51,537 bases of DNA. Source: Saccoglossus kowalevskii. Its lineage: Eukaryota; Hemichordata; Enteropneusta; Harrimaniidae. Of this stretch, positions 49,813-51,537 are shown in pieces. Below the pieces are notes generated by a model, which made no database searches, had not been told where the DNA came from, and worked only from the letters and a program-made list of their open reading frames with translations. How positions within the stretch are numbered: the stretch's first letter is position 1; the number at the start of each line of letters is the position of its first letter. The stretch covers positions 1 to 51,537 of the forward strand of contig NW_003145720.1 in NCBI RefSeq assembly GCF_000003605.2, given 5' to 3'. The position numbers and the translations under genes were made by a program.

Positions 49813-51475
49813 TCCATAGAAACTGATTCTCTAAACCATGTATGGTGATATGTTTGCTCCATAGAAACTAATTCTCTAATTCATGTAGAAACTGATTCTC
49901 TAAACTATGTATGGTGATCTGTTTGCTCCATAGAAACTGATTCTCTAAACCATGCATGGTGATCTGTTTGCTCCATAGAAACTGATTCTCTAAATTATGT
50001 ATGGTGATCTGTTTGCTCCATAGAAACTGATTCTCTAAACTATGTATGGTGATCTGTTTGCTCCATAGAAACTGATTCTCTAAACCATGTATGGTGATCT
50101 GTTTGCTCCATAGAAACTGATTCTCTAAACCATATATGGTGATCTGTTTGCTCCATAGAAACTGATTCTCTAAATTATGTATGGTGATCTGTTTGCTCCA
50201 TAGAAACTGATTCTCTAAACTATGTATGGTGATCTGTTTGCTTCATAGAAACTGATTCTCTAAACCATGTATGGTGATCTGTTTGCTCCATAGAAACTGA
50301 TTCTCTAAACCATGTATGGTGATCAGTTTGCTCCATAGAAACTGATTCTATAAACCATGTATGGTGATCTGTTTGTTCCATAGAAACTGATTCTATAAAC
50401 TATGTATGGTGATCTGTTTGCTCCATAGAAACTGATTCTCTATACCATGTAGGGTGATCAGTTTGCTCCATAGAAACTGATTCTCTAAACCATGTATGGT
50501 GATCTGTTTGCTCCATAGAAACTGATTCTCTAAACTATGTATGGTGATCTGTTTGCTCCATAGAAACAGATTCTCTAAACCATGTATGGTGATCTGTTTG
50601 CTCCATAGAAACTGATTCTCTAAACCATGTATGGTGATCTGCTTGCTCCATAGAAACTGATTCTCTAAACCATGTATGGTGATCTGTTTGCTCCATAGAA
50701 ACTCATTCTCTAAACTATGTATGGTGATTTGTTTGCTCCATAGAAACTGATTCTCTAAACCATGTAGTTGATCCGTTTGCTCCATAGAAACTGATTCTCT
50801 AAACCATGTTTGGTGATCTGTTTGCTCCATAGAAACTGATTCTCTAAACTATGTATGGTGATCTGTTTGCTCCATAGAAACTGATTCTCTACACCATGTA
50901 TGGTGATCTGTTTGCTCCATAGAAACTGATTCTCTAAACTATGTATGGTGATCCGTTTGCTCCATAGAAACTGATTCTCTAAACCATGTATGGTGATCTG
51001 TTTGCTCCATGGAAACTGATTCTCTAAACCATGTAGGTGATCTGTTTGCTCCATAGAAACTGATTCTCTAAACTATGTATGGTGATCTGTTTGCTCCATA
51101 GAAACTAATACTCTAAACTATGTATGGTGATCTGTTTGCCCTATAGAAACTGATTCTCTAAACCATGTATGGTGATCTGTTTGCTCCATAGAAACTGATT
51201 CTCTAAACCATGTATGGTGATCTGTTTGCTCCATAGAAACTGATTCTCTAAACCATGTATAGTGATCTGTTTGCTCCATAGAAACTGATTCTCTAAACCA
51301 AGTATGGTGATCTGTTTGCTCCATAGAAACTGATTCTCTAAACCATGTATGGTGATGTGTTTGCTCCATAGAAACTAATTCTCTAAACCATGTATGGTGA
51401 TGTGTTTGCTCCATAGAAACTGATTCTCTAAACCATGTATGGTGATCTGTTTGCTCCATAGAAACTAATTCTCTA

Positions 51476-51537
51476 ATTCATCTGTTTGCTCCATAAAACT
51501 GATTCTCTAACCATGTATGGTGATCTGTTTGCTCCAT
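51476..51537. other. Error-like right end of the contig
   Basis: After a 35-bp monomer the last monomers show CCATAAAACTG (a base lost) and CTAACC for CTAAACC. These are the same kind of run-length losses as in the 3590-3660 patch. The array does not end here; it stops mid-monomer. This suits a low-coverage contig end. Confidence 0.5.

Larger units (their letters stand above)
48772..50210. repeat. Tandem 769-bp insert-bearing HOR, two copies
   Basis: Units start at the 10-bp-deletion monomer near 48772 and 49541. The period of 769 fits 17 x 45 + 35 - 10 - 21, so each unit holds one foreign segment, one 35-bp monomer and one 24-bp monomer. Both units share CATGCATGG, CCATATATGG and TTATG after the insert and part near 49446 and 50215. 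Confidence 0.85.
1..51537. repeat. 45-bp satellite array, whole window
   Basis: The entire window is a head-to-tail tandem array of a 45-bp monomer; a clean copy is 161-205. Base count of that copy is A12 T16 G8 C9. Each monomer has one GATC site and no CpG. All monomers read in the same direction; I saw no inverted block and no transposon. Most variation is single substitutions at recurrent positions, with C to T in CCATG (giving CTATG) the commonest. Length variants of 24, 35, 44, 46 and 80 bp also occur. All three plus-strand frames have a stop in every standard monomer, and one minus-strand frame does too. The other two minus-strand frames are open, which explains apparent short proteins made of 15-residue repeats. 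No gene, RNA gene or promoter could be supported anywhere. Function is unknown; a heterochromatic satellite is the simplest reading. Confidence 0.98.

Noticed and set aside
1-51537. CRISPR array
   Set aside because: The unit repeats without unique spacers; there is no repeat-spacer alternation and no cas gene.
1-51537. Plasmid or phage iterons / replication origin
   Set aside because: Copy number of about 1,100 over 51 kb, HOR structure and lack of any replication gene do not fit iterons. One GATC per monomer is a property of the monomer sequence.
1-51537. Telomeric repeat or rDNA spacer
   Set aside because: No TTAGGG-type short repeat and no rRNA gene or rRNA-like stretch is present.

Overview
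This window is one uninterrupted head-to-tail satellite (minisatellite-type) array. Essentially every base belongs to a monomer of about 45 bp, roughly 1,100 copies, all in the same orientation. A clean monomer is at 161-205. It runs TGTTTGCTCCATAG, then AAACTGATTCTCTAAACC, then ATGTATGGTGATC, with 17 of 45 bases G or C (38%) and no CpG. I see no credible gene, RNA gene, transposon, CRISPR array or unique-sequence island. Open frames exist only because 45 is a multiple of 3 and two minus-strand frames of the monomer lack a stop. The array is non-coding as far as the sequence shows. The organism cannot be identified from it. A large homogenised tandem array with higher-order repeats points to a eukaryotic heterochromatic or subtelomeric/pericentromeric block, read by long-read sequencing. 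This is inference. The monomer resembles no satellite family I can name. Layout: the array is a mosaic of higher-order repeats (HORs), that is, fixed series of variant monomers copied as blocks of about 270 bp to 1.1 kb. Diagnostic variants include CTATG for CCATG, GATCAG, GATCCG, GATTTG, GATGTG, TTCATCTG (10-bp deletion), a 24-bp monomer (21-bp deletion), 44-bp monomers (GTAGTTGATC, GTAGGTGATC) and a 46-bp monomer (GTATGGGTGATATG). From left to right: 1-3,600 holds two copies of a starting block, two insert-bearing modules and a 629-bp HOR copy. 3,600-5,300 and 14,100-16,200 hold 10-bp-deletion HORs. 5,400-9,900 and 13,200-13,950 hold the 18/19-monomer HOR (808 or 853 bp). 9,870-13,100 and 18,000-23,100 mix insert-bearing and deletion HORs. 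23,800-30,000 holds a roughly 1-kb HOR in three copies plus a tandem 629-bp HOR. 31,800-38,050 holds the cleanest 808-bp tandem HORs. 38,050-44,400 repeats earlier blocks. 45,421-46,500 is three copies of a 360-bp HOR. 46,800-51,537 holds insert modules with a 769-bp tandem HOR and repeated 808-like blocks. The only sequence unlike the monomer is a 35-bp segment, found nine times at the same monomer phase and in the same HOR context. A tenth copy of that context at 12,541-12,925 has lost it through an 80-bp deletion. Other points: the variants CCATATATGG and CCATTTATGG make 26 exact CC(A/T)6GG (CArG-type) boxes. Homopolymer-deletion clusters at 3,590-3,660 and 51,476-51,537 suggest a weak assembly join and a contig end. 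No gene system could be found here. The interest lies in array architecture and turnover.
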